Source of the DNA: CAWATZ01 sp963784995
Lineage (GTDB): Bacteria > Planctomycetota > Planctomycetia > Gemmatales > Gemmataceae
Reading direction: 5' to 3'
Length of the DNA stretch: 64,000 bases
NCBI GenBank assembly: GCA_963784995.1
Contig: CAWATZ010000016.1
Location: forward strand, 186,001 to 250,000
The notes beneath the pieces were generated by a model. That model saw nothing but the letters and a program-made list of their open reading frames with translations. It was not told the origin of the DNA and did no database searches. Below, piece after piece: positions 1-10,152 of the stretch (its first letter is position 1; each line of letters starts with the position of its first letter). A program made the position numbers and the translations under genes.

Positions 1-106
1 TGAGCCAACCGAGGATCAGCGGACGATACAGGTCCACCAGGTCCTTCCAGGCATCCGTCTCGCCGGTCTGGGCACGGAGCAGCAGGCTTTGCCGGGTCTC
101 GTTCAT
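1..106 (-). CDS. ECF-type sigma factor, N-terminal fragment at window edge
   Basis: The gene starts at the ATG complementary to 104-106 and reads out of the window to the left, leaving 35 codons. The peptide begins MNETRQSLLLRAQTGETDAW and continues with WKDLVDLYRPLILGWL, which looks like the start of sigma region 2 of planctomycete ECF sigma factors. It would direct RNA polymerase to a dedicated promoter set. It diverges from the DUF4915 gene at 354, and a 26-bp motif also found in front of the second ECF gene lies 34 bp upstream of its start codon. Regions 2.4 and 4 are outside the window, so subfamily and function cannot be fixed. Confidence 0.7.
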   Translation of the reverse strand, partial: MNETRQSLLLRAQTGETDAWKDLVDLYRPLILGWL

Positions 107-139
107 GGCACCATCTTACCAGCCTCGGGCCGGAAGATG

Positions 140-165
140 GCAAACTTTTTTGCACTTTTTTGACC
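140..165. promoter_or_regulatory. 26-bp motif shared by two ECF sigma upstream regions
   Basis: On the plus strand the motif starts GCAAAC, then has T-runs separated by a G and ends with a G-x-CC. Without gaps it matches 19 of 26 positions with 14252-14277, which lies upstream of the second ECF gene in the same orientation. It may be part of a promoter for the leftward sigma gene or an operator for the divergent pair. No experimental support; the rest of 107-353 shows no gene. Confidence 0.4.
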
Positions 166-353
166 GACCCACGTAAGGTTTTCCGCTGGCCTCCGTTCCT
201 ATATTCATGGGGGATGAGGCGGAGGTAACGCCGCTTCGGACCCCGACGCATCAAGAGGGCGCAGCCCTCACCACACTGCATCCACCACCGAATTCATCAT
301 GAGGATACCGGTCCGACTTGCTTCGGCGCCTTTGGGCGCCAAGGGAGAAAACC

Positions 354-2582
354 ATGACTGCGCCAAGTACAACTGCCCGCCTGACGACGGAGCCGATCAA
401 GCAGAACGGTCGCGCTTTTTTCAGCACGCCTGCTGTCCCCGACAGCCTGCCGTTCTTGATTCGTGAGGCCGGAGCCTCGGACCTGGCCCACGTCCGCACC
501 TGGCTGCCGGAAGCCCTGGGAAGTTCGCCGGCGGCGCGCCTGGCCATCGCGACGGATGCCGCCATGGGGGCGGTCGCCGGTGTCGCGTCGTTGCGCGTCT
601 TCGCCGATCAGGTTGGGCGCTTCCTGCTGTACGTGCACCCCGCCTGCCGCCGGCGGGGCTGCGGCGCGGCCCTCCTGGAATGGGTTCAGGAAACCGCGCG
701 CCGGGCGCGGGTCCAATTGCTGCTGACCGGCCGGTCCTGCGAGGTCTCGGCCAACGACGCCGCCAGCACCGCCGCGCGGGCGTTCTTCCAGGCCCGGGGC
801 TTGCGGGTGGCGCAAGAAATCGTCCGCTACCGGGCCGAGTTCCAGTCGGTCTTGCCAGCGCTCGAACCGATCTATCAGCGCTGCACCCAGAGGCAGGCGA
901 ACCCGCAAGCCGCACGTATCGTGCCGGCGGCTCAGGTGGATCCGCGTGTACTCGCCGCTTTCGCGGTTCGCCACGTCGGCGGCCTCCCGGAAGAGGTTCT
1001 GCTTCGGTTGAACGGCCACGGCGCGGCTTTCTCACCGGCAGTCTCAATGGTTGCGCTGGTTGACAACGAGATCGTGGGCGCCCTGCTGGCCGCGACGCAG
1101 GGTCACAACGGATTTGTCGAGACGCGCGCGGTGGAAGCCGGTTGTCGGGGCGGCTGGATCAACCTGGCGCTGATGTACCACACGGCCGCTGCCGCTGAGC
1201 GCCTGGGGATCAGGACGATTGAGTTCGAGGGTGAGACCTCGGACCACGATACGGCCAAGCTCGCCCGACGGCTTGGCGCGACCCAGATCGGGTGCCGGCA
1301 ATGCTGGGGCGTCTCACTCCCCGCGAGCGTCCAGGCAACCCAGCAGGAATGTCCGAGCCCAGAAGGAGAACGAGAAGGGGCGACGCCGACGAAGGAAGAG
1401 CCGCCGCCCTTGCGCAGCGTCCACACCAGCAACTTTGCCGCGATCCTGCAGGAACTCGGCATCTCCCTCCTGGTCACGACCTACCAGGCCGGCAAGCTGG
1501 TGATGCTCCGCCCCGATGGGGAGCGCCTCAACACGCACTTCCGCGGCTTCAGCAAGCCGATGGGCCTGGCCGTGGACGGGGACCGGCTGGCCATCGGCAC
1601 CAGCGTGGAGATCTGGGAGTATCACAACCTCCCGGCCGTGGCCCGCCGCCTGGAGCCGGCCGGCAGCCACGACGCCTGCTTCTTGCCGCGCTCGTCGGTC
1701 TGCACCGGCGACATCCAGATTCACGAGATGGCGTGGGCGAGCGGCCCGGTTAGCCGCGACGCGGAGCGCAGCGCAGCGGAGCGCGAGGCCGGCAACGGTT
1801 CGGCACCAACTCCGCGCTCCGCTGCGCCGCTGCGCGGCTCCGCGTCGCGGCCAACGGACCCGGAACTGTGGTTCGTCAACACCCGCTTTTCCTGCTTGTG
1901 TACGCGCAGCCCGATCCACAGCTTCGTGCCGCGCTGGCGGCCGCCGTTCATCTCGGCCCTGGCCCCGGAGGACCGCTGCCACCTGAATGGACTCTGCCTG
2001 GCGGAAGGCCGCCCGGCCTTCGTCACCGCCCTGGGCACCACCGACACGCCCGGCGGCTGGCGCGGCGACAAGAAGAGCGGCGGCGTTCTGATGGAGGTTG
2101 CTACAGGAGAAGTCATCACGCGGGGGCTGTCGATGCCGCACTCGCCGCGCTGGTACGACGGCCGCCTGTGGGTCCTCGAATCCGGCAGCGGCGGCTTCGG
2201 CTGCATCGATCCCGCCACGGGGAAGTACGAGGAACTGACCAGGCTGCCCGGCTTCACGCGCGGCCTGGACTTTTGCGGACCGCTGGCCTTCATCGGCCTG
2301 TCGCAGGTGCGCGAGAGCGCCGTCTTCAGCGGCATCGCCATCGCCGAGAGGCCGCTGGAGGAGCGCTGCTGCGGCGTCTGGGTGGTGAACATCCACACCG
2401 GCCAGACGATCGCCTTCGTGAAGTTCGAGGATGCCGTCCAGGAAATCTTCGCGGTGCAGGTGCTGCCGGGGGTGCGACACCCCGACCTGATCAACGACCA
2501 GCCGCGCCTGATCGCCGATTCGTTTGTCGTGCCCGATGAGGCGCTGGATCTGGTGCCGGCACCGCTGTGCCATCTCGCCTGA
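354..2582 (+). CDS. Tandem GNAT domains fused to TIGR03032/DUF4915 beta-propeller protein
   Basis: I chose ATG 354 rather than the in-frame start at 318 because GGGAGAAAA precedes it and the paralogue at 14535 has the same leader (GGGAGAAAAAACC). The protein is about 742 aa. Residues about 30-170 look like a GNAT acetyltransferase (VHPACRRRGCGAALLEWV acetyl-CoA loop), and about 180-330 look like a second, weaker GNAT fold. From about residue 353 to the end it matches TIGR03032/DUF4915 (LVTTYQAGKLVML, LAIGTSVEIWEY, HLNGLCL, GLSQVRESAVFSG), a family of unknown function with a propeller-like pattern. The N-terminus carries LTTEPIKQNGR, echoed in two other ORFs. A palindromic repeat inserted in frame adds about 40 residues near 1737-1860. 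It lies 38 bp before the giant exoprotein gene, so probably co-transcribed. GNAT activity is inferred from fold only. Confidence 0.8.
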   Translation: MTAPSTTARLTTEPIKQNGRAFFSTPAVPDSLPFLIREAGASDLAHVRTWLPEALGSSPAARLAIATDAAMGAVAGVASLRVFADQVGRFLLYVHPACRRRGCGAALLEWVQETARRARVQLLLTGRSCEVSANDAASTAARAFFQARGLRVAQEIVRYRAEFQSVLPALEPIYQRCTQRQANPQAARIVPAAQVDPRVLAAFAVRHVGGLPEEVLLRLNGHGAAFSPAVSMVALVDNEIVGALLAATQGHNGFVETRAVEAGCRGGWINLALMYHTAAAAERLGIRTIEFEGETSDHDTAKLARRLGATQIGCRQCWGVSLPASVQATQQECPSPEGEREGATPTKEEPPPLRSVHTSNFAAILQELGISLLVTTYQAGKLVMLRPDGERLNTHFRGFSKPMGLAVDGDRLAIGTSVEIWEYHNLPAVARRLEPAGSHDACFLPRSSVCTGDIQIHEMAWASGPVSRDAERSAAEREAGNGSAPTPRSAAPLRGSASRPTDPELWFVNTRFSCLCTRSPIHSFVPRWRPPFISALAPEDRCHLNGLCLAEGRPAFVTALGTTDTPGGWRGDKKSGGVLMEVATGEVITRGLSMPHSPRWYDGRLWVLESGSGGFGCIDPATGKYEELTRLPGFTRGLDFCGPLAFIGLSQVRESAVFSGIAIAERPLEERCCGVWVVNIHTGQTIAFVKFEDAVQEIFAVQVLPGVRHPDLINDQPRLIADSFVVPDEALDLVPAPLCHLA
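1748..1855. repeat. REP-like palindrome inserted in frame in a coding sequence
   Basis: Two imperfect arms, 1748-1785 and 1813-1855, are inverted around a 27-nt centre. The outer part GTTAGCCGCGACGCG and the inner part GCAGCGGAGCGCG are shared with the intergenic hairpin at 39299-39363. Translated, it gives Arg/Ser/Ala-rich filler between the conserved HEMAW and LWFVNTRF segments of the DUF4915 domain. Confidence 0.75.
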
Positions 2583-2620
2583 GTGACCCAAGATACTTCC
2601 ATGCCCGAGGAGATACTGCG

Positions 2621-5600
2621 ATGACCTTCACACAATGGCTGCGCAAAGTGTTCGGTCCCAGGGTGCAGGGTTCGCCTGCTTCGCGCCGTGGCAAGTCCCG
2701 GCAGCCGTCGCGCCACCGCTTCGTGCCGGGGCTGGAATTCCTGGAGGATCGGCTGGCGCCGGCCTTGCTCGTGGTCAACAGCACCGATGACAATACGACC
2801 GACACCGACACCCTGACCCTGCGCGAGGCGATCACGCTGGTCAACCATGGCGGCAACCCCAGTTCCCTGGGTCAGAGCAGCATGCCCTATGGCTGGCAGT
2901 CGCAGATTTCGGGCAGCTTTGGCAACGACACCATCCAGTTCTCCTCCGTGATCGACGGCCAGACCATCGACTTGACGAGCACGGACCCTTCGAGCGGGTT
3001 CGGGCCGACGGCCTTCTCCATCGCCACTGGCGACAAGCTGGTTATCGACGGCCAGACCGGCTTGACCCAGGGCATCACCATCGCCCGCGACCCTGGGGCG
3101 CAGGCTTTCCGCCTCTTCGCTGTCGCTGGCAGCGCCAGCGTGACCTTGGAGGGCCTGACGCTCAGCGGCGGCGACGCCCAGGGGTCCACAGGCGGCGCAA
3201 ATGGTGGCGGTAGTGCCGGCATGGGAGGCGCGATCTTCAACCAGGGCTCTCTGACAATCCTCGACAGCACGCTGACAGGTAACACAGCCCAGGGCGGCGC
3301 CGGCGGCCCCGGCGGGTTCAGCGGCGGCGGCGGGGGTGTGGGCGGGCAGGGGGGCGGGGTGAACTCATCAGGCACCGGCGGTACGGGCGGCGGACCTAAT
3401 GGAGGGTCCGGCGGTTATTATTATCTTCACATCCTGTCCGGCGTGACCACCAAGGGCGACCCCGGCGGGTTCGGCGGCGGCGGCGGCGGCGGCTGGACCC
3501 AGGAGGGTTCTCATGGCCGTGGGAAGAACGGCTCCTCTGTCGGCACGAAAGGCGGGATGGGCGGCTTCGGTGGGGGCGGCGGCGGCGGCGGGTACGGCCG
3601 TAATTCAGGCTATGGCGGCGCCGGCGGCGGCGGTGGGTTCGGCGGCGGCGGCGGCGGCGGCGGCGGCTTCAACTCCAGCTACCAACCCCCCGGCCACGCC
3701 GGCGCCGGCGCCGGCGGCGGCTATGGCGGCGGCGCTGGCAGCTCTGACGGCGGCGCCGGCGGCTCCGGGGCGGGCATGGGCGGCGCTGTCTTCAACGGAG
3801 GAACCGTCTCCATCACCAACAGCACCTTCTACGGCAACAAGGCCTACGGCGGCGCCAGCGTGGGAAATGGAGGGGCCGGCAAGGGGCTGGGCGGCGCCGT
3901 TTTCACCCAGGCCGGCAACGTCACGATCACCAACAGCACCCTCTACGGCAACACGGCTGCCGACGGCGGCAGCGAGATGCTCGTCTGCGGCAACGCCCAG
4001 ACCGCCACGGCCACGATCAACAACAGCATCCTCGGCCAGTTGCAGCTCGGTGCCACCGGTGGCGGTTCGGACTCGGTCACAGGCACCGCCAATCTGATCA
4101 GCAGCGAAGTCCTCAACACAGTCGGCACGCCCAGCTTGACGGACCCCGTGACCGGCAATCCCCTGCTCGGCCCGCTGCAGCTCAATGGCGGCCTGACCAA
4201 GACCATGGCCCTGCTGCCCGGCAGCGCGGCCATCGGCGCGGGCAGTGTTTCGGTCCCGGGCCTGCCGGCCACCGACCAGCGCGGCGTGCCGCGCAACCTC
4301 ACGAACGGCGCCGTGGACCTCGGCGCCTATCAGACCCGCCTGTTCGCCAACATCGTCGTCAACACTACGGTCGTTAACACCGACCCCACCACCAACCCCA
4401 CCACGCTGTCCTTTCCCGAGGCGATCGCCCTTGCCAATGGCACGCTCAAATTAAGCCAGCTATCCCACCAGCAACAGATGCAGGTCCACTCCGTCGCTGG
4501 ACTCGTCAATACGATCAGCTTCGACAGCAGTCTGACCGCCAACCAACCCGCCAACCAACCGGTCACGATCACGCTCTCCACCGCGGGCGATAGCCGCGTC
4601 GGACTGTCGGCGTTTCAGATCACCGGCACGGTCGTCATCGACGGTCTCACGGGCAACAATGGCATTATCCTCGCGGTCGAGGCGGGGAAGTCGATGCGCC
4701 TCTTCGACGTGACGAGCCTTGGCAACCTGACGCTGCAAAACCTCACGCTCCAGGGTGGCACCGCCCAGCTATCGGTCGGCGGCACCGGCCTGGGAGGGGC
4801 GATCTACAACCAGGGCGCGCTGACGCTCCTGGACAGCACGCTGACCGGCAACACCGCCCAGGGCACCGGCGGGGGGGCCGCCAGGGGCGGCGCCGTCTAC
4901 AACCAGGCGGGCACGGTCTACATCAGCAACGACACCTTCGACGACAACTCGGCTAAAAGCTCTATCGGCGCCCGGGCGCTGGGCGGCGGCCTGTTCAACC
5001 ATGACGGCACCGTCAATGTCTCCAACAGCACCTTCTCGGGGAACAACGTGGTCCAGGGCGACGGCTCGACGCTGATCGCGGCCGGTCGTAACATCTACAA
5101 CCTCGGCGATGGGACGTCCACCGCAGCCGCATTCATCAACAGCACCATCCTCGGCCAGGCCGACACCGCCGCGGACCCCGAGGCCGACGTCGAGGACTTC
5201 ACCGGTTCGGGCGGTAGTCGGGCTGAGGGAGGCTACAATCTGATCCGCAGGATGAGCGGCTTCACCGAGGTCTTCGGCTCCGTCATCACGGCCGATCCCC
5301 AGCTCGGCCCGCTGCACGACAACGGCGGCCCGACCAATACCCTGGCACTCCCGGCCACCAGCCCGGCCATTCACCAGGGGTTGATATACGGCACGGCGTC
5401 TACCGATCAACGCGGCGTGCCGCGCCCCTTCTACCCCCCCGCGGACATCGGCGCGTATCAGCGCACCAGTTTCCACATTGTCGTCAACAACGCGACCGAC
5501 ACCACCGACTCCAACACGCTGACCTTGCGCCAGGCGATCGCCCTTATCGAAGGCACGCTCTCCCCCAGCACGCTAACCCAGGCGCAACAGAAACTGGTCA

Positions 5601-6568
5601 CCGGGAACGGGAGCGCCCCGGATACCATCGTCTTCGACAGCAGTCTGACTCAGAACGGCTCTGCGTCGATCACGCTAACGACCGTGGGCGATAGCAGCGT
5701 CGGGCCGTCGGCGCTTGTGATCGACGTTCCGATCGTCATCGACGGTCCCAGCGGAAACAACGGCATCACCCTGTCCGGCGGGAACACGATGCGTCTCTTC
5801 GACGTGACGAGCACCGGCAACCTGACCCTGCAAGACCTGACGCTCCAGGACGGCCTGGCCCAGGGATCCACTAACCCCATTGGGATAGGCGGCGCCGGCC
5901 AGGGAGGGGCGATCTATAACCAGGGCTCGCTGACGATCCTCGACGACACCTTCACCAACAATACCGCCCAGGGCGGTCAAGGCGAAGGCCCCGGGCACGG
6001 CGAAGGCGGCGCGATCTACAACTCAGGGAGCGTCAGCATTACCAACAGCACCTTCGCCGGCAACACAGCCATCGGGGCCGCTGGCGGCGACCTGGCGACC
6101 CTCGTGGGGCAGGGCGGCGCACTGTACAATGCTGGCGGCGATGAGACCGTCACCGCCTCCACCCTCGCCCTCAACACGGCGGCTCAGGGCGGCCGCGACC
6201 TCTTCAGTGCCGGCGGCAACACGGAACTCGAAGTCTCCATCCTCGGCCAGAGCGACACCAACGTGACCGACCTGGTGATCAACGGCGGTGGGCAGTATTT
6301 CGGCTTCCACAATCTAATCCGCACGATGGACCTCTCCGCAGCCGGCACCAACGCCACCGATTTCCGGTTCACGATAACCAGCGATCCCAAGCTCGACCCC
6401 CTGGGTCTGCAAGATAATGGCGGCCCAACCCAGACCATTGCCCTGACGACCAACAGTCCGGCCATTCGCGTGGATGCCGTCGGATTCGTGGCGACGGACC
6501 AGCGCGGTGTCGTCCGTCTTCTCCCGGCGGACATCGGCGCCTATGAGTTGCGCAGGCCTACAACATGA
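2621..6568 (+). CDS. Giant beta-helix exoprotein 1, segment 1 of 3 (frameshifted gene 2621-10139)
   Basis: ATG 2621 is chosen over the ORF start at 2567; it follows GAGGAGATACTGCG. Residues 1-35 are basic, then LEFLEDRLAPA (38-48), the N-terminal signature of large planctomycete surface proteins, probably an export or sorting signal. Three repeat units follow (about 2755-4345, 4345-5470, 5475-6565). Each has a LREAI opening, a right-handed beta-helix with GGAIFNQGSLTILDSTLTGN coils (PMP-like) and a closing AI-AG...TDQRGVPR...DIGAY block, as in choice-of-anchor Q proteins. The first unit carries a very glycine-rich insert (about 3290-3790). The frame ends at TGA 6566 while the next unit continues in another frame, so one base seems to be missing near 6557. 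Restored, the whole gene would encode about 2506 aa. Likely a cell-surface or secreted adhesin-like protein; ligand unknown. Confidence 0.75.
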   Translation: MTFTQWLRKVFGPRVQGSPASRRGKSRQPSRHRFVPGLEFLEDRLAPALLVVNSTDDNTTDTDTLTLREAITLVNHGGNPSSLGQSSMPYGWQSQISGSFGNDTIQFSSVIDGQTIDLTSTDPSSGFGPTAFSIATGDKLVIDGQTGLTQGITIARDPGAQAFRLFAVAGSASVTLEGLTLSGGDAQGSTGGANGGGSAGMGGAIFNQGSLTILDSTLTGNTAQGGAGGPGGFSGGGGGVGGQGGGVNSSGTGGTGGGPNGGSGGYYYLHILSGVTTKGDPGGFGGGGGGGWTQEGSHGRGKNGSSVGTKGGMGGFGGGGGGGGYGRNSGYGGAGGGGGFGGGGGGGGGFNSSYQPPGHAGAGAGGGYGGGAGSSDGGAGGSGAGMGGAVFNGGTVSITNSTFYGNKAYGGASVGNGGAGKGLGGAVFTQAGNVTITNSTLYGNTAADGGSEMLVCGNAQTATATINNSILGQLQLGATGGGSDSVTGTANLISSEVLNTVGTPSLTDPVTGNPLLGPLQLNGGLTKTMALLPGSAAIGAGSVSVPGLPATDQRGVPRNLTNGAVDLGAYQTRLFANIVVNTTVVNTDPTTNPTTLSFPEAIALANGTLKLSQLSHQQQMQVHSVAGLVNTISFDSSLTANQPANQPVTITLSTAGDSRVGLSAFQITGTVVIDGLTGNNGIILAVEAGKSMRLFDVTSLGNLTLQNLTLQGGTAQLSVGGTGLGGAIYNQGALTLLDSTLTGNTAQGTGGGAARGGAVYNQAGTVYISNDTFDDNSAKSSIGARALGGGLFNHDGTVNVSNSTFSGNNVVQGDGSTLIAAGRNIYNLGDGTSTAAAFINSTILGQADTAADPEADVEDFTGSGGSRAEGGYNLIRRMSGFTEVFGSVITADPQLGPLHDNGGPTNTLALPATSPAIHQGLIYGTASTDQRGVPRPFYPPADIGAYQRTSFHIVVNNATDTTDSNTLTLRQAIALIEGTLSPSTLTQAQQKLVTGNGSAPDTIVFDSSLTQNGSASITLTTVGDSSVGPSALVIDVPIVIDGPSGNNGITLSGGNTMRLFDVTSTGNLTLQDLTLQDGLAQGSTNPIGIGGAGQGGAIYNQGSLTILDDTFTNNTAQGGQGEGPGHGEGGAIYNSGSVSITNSTFAGNTAIGAAGGDLATLVGQGGALYNAGGDETVTASTLALNTAAQGGRDLFSAGGNTELEVSILGQSDTNVTDLVINGGGQYFGFHNLIRTMDLSAAGTNATDFRFTITSDPKLDPLGLQDNGGPTQTIALTTNSPAIRVDAVGFVATDQRGVVRLLPADIGAYELRRPTT

Positions 6569-9500
6569 CTGTCAACACCACGACCGACGAGGCCACCCCC
6601 ACTGCCACCGATACCACGCTGTCCTTGCGCGAGGCGATCGATCTGGCCGACGGCACGCTCCTCTACAGCCAGCTATCCCCATACGAACAGCAGAACCTGC
6701 TCACCCCTGTCCCGGGCCTCCTCAATACGATCACCTTCTCCGGCATCAGCAGCCCGATCACGCTATCGACTGTGGGCGATACCAGCGTCGGCCCGTCGGC
6801 ACTGCTCGTCTCCAACACCCAGATCGTCATCGACGGCGGCAGCAGCGGCGTCACCCTGTCCGCCGGGGGGACGATGCGTCTCTTCGACGTGGCGAGCGGC
6901 GCCAGCCTGACCCTGGAAAACCTGACGGTCAGCGGCGGCGACGCCCAGGGAGGTGCCGGCGGCAACGCGATTGAAGGTGGGGCAGGCGGCGGCAGCGCCG
7001 GGCTGGGAGGCGCGATCTTCAACCAGGGCACGCTGACGATCCTGGACAGCACGCTGACCGGCAACACCGCCCAGGGCGGTAACGGCGGATCCTATGCTGC
7101 CACGGTGGGCGGGCTGGGCGGCGGCGGCGGCGGCGGTCTGAATGGCGCTGGCGGGACGTCGCCCGGCGGTACGGGCTATAACTTGAATTGGGGCGGTGGC
7201 GGCGGCGGACCCAATGGAGGAGGCGGCGGCGTCAATTTTGGCGGCGCCAACGGCTATTACAACGGTGGTGACGGCGGCGAAGGCACCGGAGCTGATGATG
7301 AAGCGGACGGCGGCAGTGAAGGCGCAGGTGATGTGGACGCGATCGGCGGCGGCGGCGGTGGTGGCTTCGCTGGCTTTCCTTCCGGCGGCTCCAGTCTTGT
7401 CGCTGGGTCCGGCGGAACGGGCGGGTTTGCCGGGGGCGGCGGCGGCGCCGGGGGCGGGGTAGGCTTTCCTGTAAACGGCGGCGACGGTGGCTTCGGCGGC
7501 GGCGGTGGCGCTCCGAGCGACACGGGCAGCCCAGGTAAGGGCGGCTATGGCGGCGGTGACGGTGGCAACGGCCCCGTTTTCAATAAGGCAGCCGGCGGCG
7601 GCGGTGGGGCCGGCATGGGCGGCGCGGTCTTCAACGATAGGGGCACCGTCATCATCACCAACAGCACCTTCGCCCTCAACAAGGCCATTGGCGGCGCCGG
7701 CGGCAAGGGCGGCGGCACAAATCCTGTTGGAAATGCGGGCCAGGGGCTGGGCGGCGGCGTGTACAACTACAACGGCTCCCTCACGGTCACCGACAGCACC
7801 TTTTCCAGAAACACGGCGGTCCAGGGCGGCGACGGCATCGTCGTCTTCGCCGACGGCAGCATCTTCCCCAACATCACGGCCACGGCCGAGATCGACAACA
7901 CCATCCTCGGCCAGAGCGACACCGACGTGTCCGACCTCGTGGTCAATCAGATCAATCAAGGTGTGGCCACGGTCAGCGGCGCAACCAATTTGATCGGCAG
8001 CATACCGACCCTGCTCAACGGCGCGGCCAGCGCCTTGACGGGCACGTTGACCGGCAATCCCCAGCTCGCCGGACTCGCCAGCAACGGCGGTCCGACGCAG
8101 ACGATGGCCCTGCTGCCCGGCAGTCCGGCCATCAATGCGGGCACCGCCGCCCTGGCGCCGAGCACCGACCAGCGCGGCACGGGTTTCGCGCGCTTTGGCA
8201 ACACGGACATCGGCGCCTTTGAGGTCCAAAACAAGATCAATTTCGTCCCACTCAGCAGCCCCGTGACTTACGGCGTTGGCCCCATCACGCTCAACGCCAG
8301 CACCGCCTCAGGCCTGCCGGTAACCTTCAGCATCGACCCCAGCAGCACCGGCAGCGGGAGCATCAGCGACAACGTGCTGACGGTGACCGGCGCCGGCAAC
8401 ATCGTCATCGATGCCAACCAGGCGGGCGCCACTCCCGTGCAGCAGACTCTGGTGGTCAACAAGGCCAGCCAGACGATCCCCTCCGTGTCGTTTAGCCCCG
8501 TGACGTACGGCGTTGCCCCCTTCACGCTGAGTGCCATGAGCAGCGCCGGGCTGCCCGTGACCTTCAGCGTCTTCTCCAGCATCCCCTCCGGTATCGGCAG
8601 CATTAGCGGCAACGTGCTGACCGTGACCGGCGCCGGCACCATCTACGTCCAGGCCGACCAGGCGGGCAACAGCAACTACCAAAAGGCCTCCTTCGTGCTG
8701 CAATCCTTGGTGGTGCGCCCGGCGGTGGTTACGGTGACGGCGACCGGCAGCCAGACGTACGGCGGCGCCAACCTGAGCTTCACGCCGAGCGGCAGCGGTT
8801 TCGTCAACGGCGACGGCCCAGACGTGGTCAGCGGCGTGCCGTTGTTCAGCACCACCGCCAGCGCCAGCAGTCCAGTCTCCGGCAGCTACACCGCCAGCGT
8901 CAATGTCGTCGGACTGTCGGCCGCGAACTACACCTTCGTGGCCGGTGCGCCGGGACCGTTCGTTGTGAACCCGGCGCCGCTGACGGTGACCGGCAGCGGC
9001 ACGCAGGTCTACGGCGGCAGCCCCACCTTCTCGGCCAGCTACAGCGGCTTTTTGTTCGGCCAGGGGCCCAGCGTGCTGGGCGGCACGCTGGCCTTCAACA
9101 CCACGACCAGCAGCAGCAGCAACGTGGGCACCTACACCGCGGCGGTCACGCCCAGCGGCCTGACCTCCAGCAACTACGCCATCAGCTATGTCCAAGGCAG
9201 CATGACAGTCAACCCGGCCACGCTGACCGTTACCGTGGACAACAAGACGACGGTCTACGGCAGCTCGGTGCCGACCCTGACCGGCATGCTGAGCGGAGTG
9301 GTCAACAACGATCCCATCACCGTCAGTTACAGCACCAGCGCGACCTCGGCCAGCCTGGTAGGCAGCTACGCGATCACGGCGACCCTCAATGATCCCAATG
9401 GCCTCCTGAGCAACTACAACGTCAGCAACACCCCGGGCACCCTGACGGTGAACAAGGCGGCGACGACGGTGAGCGTCAGCTCCCCGTTCAATCCCTATGG

Positions 9501-9900
9501 TGCCGGCCAGCCTCTTACCTTCACCGCCACGGTCTCCGTCACCAGCCCGGGGTCCGGGAACCCGACCGGCAGCGTCAACTTCTACTCCAATGGCTCCTTG
9601 CTGAATTCGACCCCGGCCACGGTGCAGACCAACAACGGGGTCACCACGGCCACGTTCACCACCTCGGCGTTCACCACAACCGGGACCTACAACATCACCA
9701 CCAGCTACAGCGGCGACGGCACAACGGCAACTTCCAGAACAGCACCAGCACCTCCGGGGCCTGGATGCAACAGATCATTCCCGACGCACCTGCCAAGATC
9801 GTCCTCGTGCCCGCCAGCAATAACCAATCGGCCACTCTGGCGAGCAACTTCGGCACGGCGCTTCAGGTGGTGGTCGAAGACGCTTACGGCAACGTCATAA
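6565..9900 (+). CDS. Giant beta-helix exoprotein 1, segment 2 of 3
   Basis: The apparent ATG at 6565 overlaps the TGA of segment 1 but is probably internal: the peptide continues the unit pattern directly (VNTTTDEAT...LSLREAIDLADGTL). A fourth beta-helix unit (to about 8240) has a second long glycine-rich insert at 7080-7630. Then come about five MBG/YDG-like beta-sandwich modules (8240-9450; e.g. SQTYGG, GTQVYGGSPTFSASYSGF) and an Ig-like module (about 9450-9720, PTGSVNFYSNGS). The last ~55 residues of this reading frame are out of phase: from about 9735 the conserved protein continues in the frame of 9765-10139. The MBG block at 8989-9190 is nearly identical in DNA to 25495-25720 in the second giant gene. 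Confidence 0.75.
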   Translation: MTVNTTTDEATPTATDTTLSLREAIDLADGTLLYSQLSPYEQQNLLTPVPGLLNTITFSGISSPITLSTVGDTSVGPSALLVSNTQIVIDGGSSGVTLSAGGTMRLFDVASGASLTLENLTVSGGDAQGGAGGNAIEGGAGGGSAGLGGAIFNQGTLTILDSTLTGNTAQGGNGGSYAATVGGLGGGGGGGLNGAGGTSPGGTGYNLNWGGGGGGPNGGGGGVNFGGANGYYNGGDGGEGTGADDEADGGSEGAGDVDAIGGGGGGGFAGFPSGGSSLVAGSGGTGGFAGGGGGAGGGVGFPVNGGDGGFGGGGGAPSDTGSPGKGGYGGGDGGNGPVFNKAAGGGGGAGMGGAVFNDRGTVIITNSTFALNKAIGGAGGKGGGTNPVGNAGQGLGGGVYNYNGSLTVTDSTFSRNTAVQGGDGIVVFADGSIFPNITATAEIDNTILGQSDTDVSDLVVNQINQGVATVSGATNLIGSIPTLLNGAASALTGTLTGNPQLAGLASNGGPTQTMALLPGSPAINAGTAALAPSTDQRGTGFARFGNTDIGAFEVQNKINFVPLSSPVTYGVGPITLNASTASGLPVTFSIDPSSTGSGSISDNVLTVTGAGNIVIDANQAGATPVQQTLVVNKASQTIPSVSFSPVTYGVAPFTLSAMSSAGLPVTFSVFSSIPSGIGSISGNVLTVTGAGTIYVQADQAGNSNYQKASFVLQSLVVRPAVVTVTATGSQTYGGANLSFTPSGSGFVNGDGPDVVSGVPLFSTTASASSPVSGSYTASVNVVGLSAANYTFVAGAPGPFVVNPAPLTVTGSGTQVYGGSPTFSASYSGFLFGQGPSVLGGTLAFNTTTSSSSNVGTYTAAVTPSGLTSSNYAISYVQGSMTVNPATLTVTVDNKTTVYGSSVPTLTGMLSGVVNNDPITVSYSTSATSASLVGSYAITATLNDPNGLLSNYNVSNTPGTLTVNKAATTVSVSSPFNPYGAGQPLTFTATVSVTSPGSGNPTGSVNFYSNGSLLNSTPATVQTNNGVTTATFTTSAFTTTGTYNITTSYSGDGTTATSRTAPAPPGPGCNRSFPTHLPRSSSCPPAITNRPLWRATSARRFRWWSKTLTATS

Positions 9901-10139
9901 GTGGCGTGGCCGTGACCTTCACGGTACAGGTCGGCAGCACTGGCGCCTCGGCCAATTTCAACGGCTCGGCCAGCACGACCGCGACCACTTCGGCTGCTGG
10001 GGTGGCCAGCGCGCCGACACTCAAAGCTGGCGGCAAGATGGGCAACTTCACCGTCATCGCCTCCGTCGCCGGCCTGCCGGCGACAGACGACGCGATCTTC
10101 AACCTGTCGGTCACCGGCAGGGGATCTCCGATCTTTTAA
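9765..10139 (+). CDS. Giant beta-helix exoprotein 1, segment 3 of 3 (C-terminal Ig-like module)
   Basis: This frame carries the true C-terminus of the giant protein, running from MQQIIPDAPAKIVLV to a TAA after RGSPIF. It aligns along its full length with the C-terminus of the uninterrupted paralogous segment at 22863-26396 (MQQIIADTPAKIVLV ... RGSPVW), which proves the frame change near 9735. The module resembles invasin/Big_1-type Ig-like domains (VVVEDAYGNVISGVAVTFTV). The ATG at 9765 is internal, not a translation start. Confidence 0.75.
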   Translation: MQQIIPDAPAKIVLVPASNNQSATLASNFGTALQVVVEDAYGNVISGVAVTFTVQVGSTGASANFNGSASTTATTSAAGVASAPTLKAGGKMGNFTVIASVAGLPATDDAIFNLSVTGRGSPIF

Positions 10140-10152
10140 GAGCGCTTCCAAC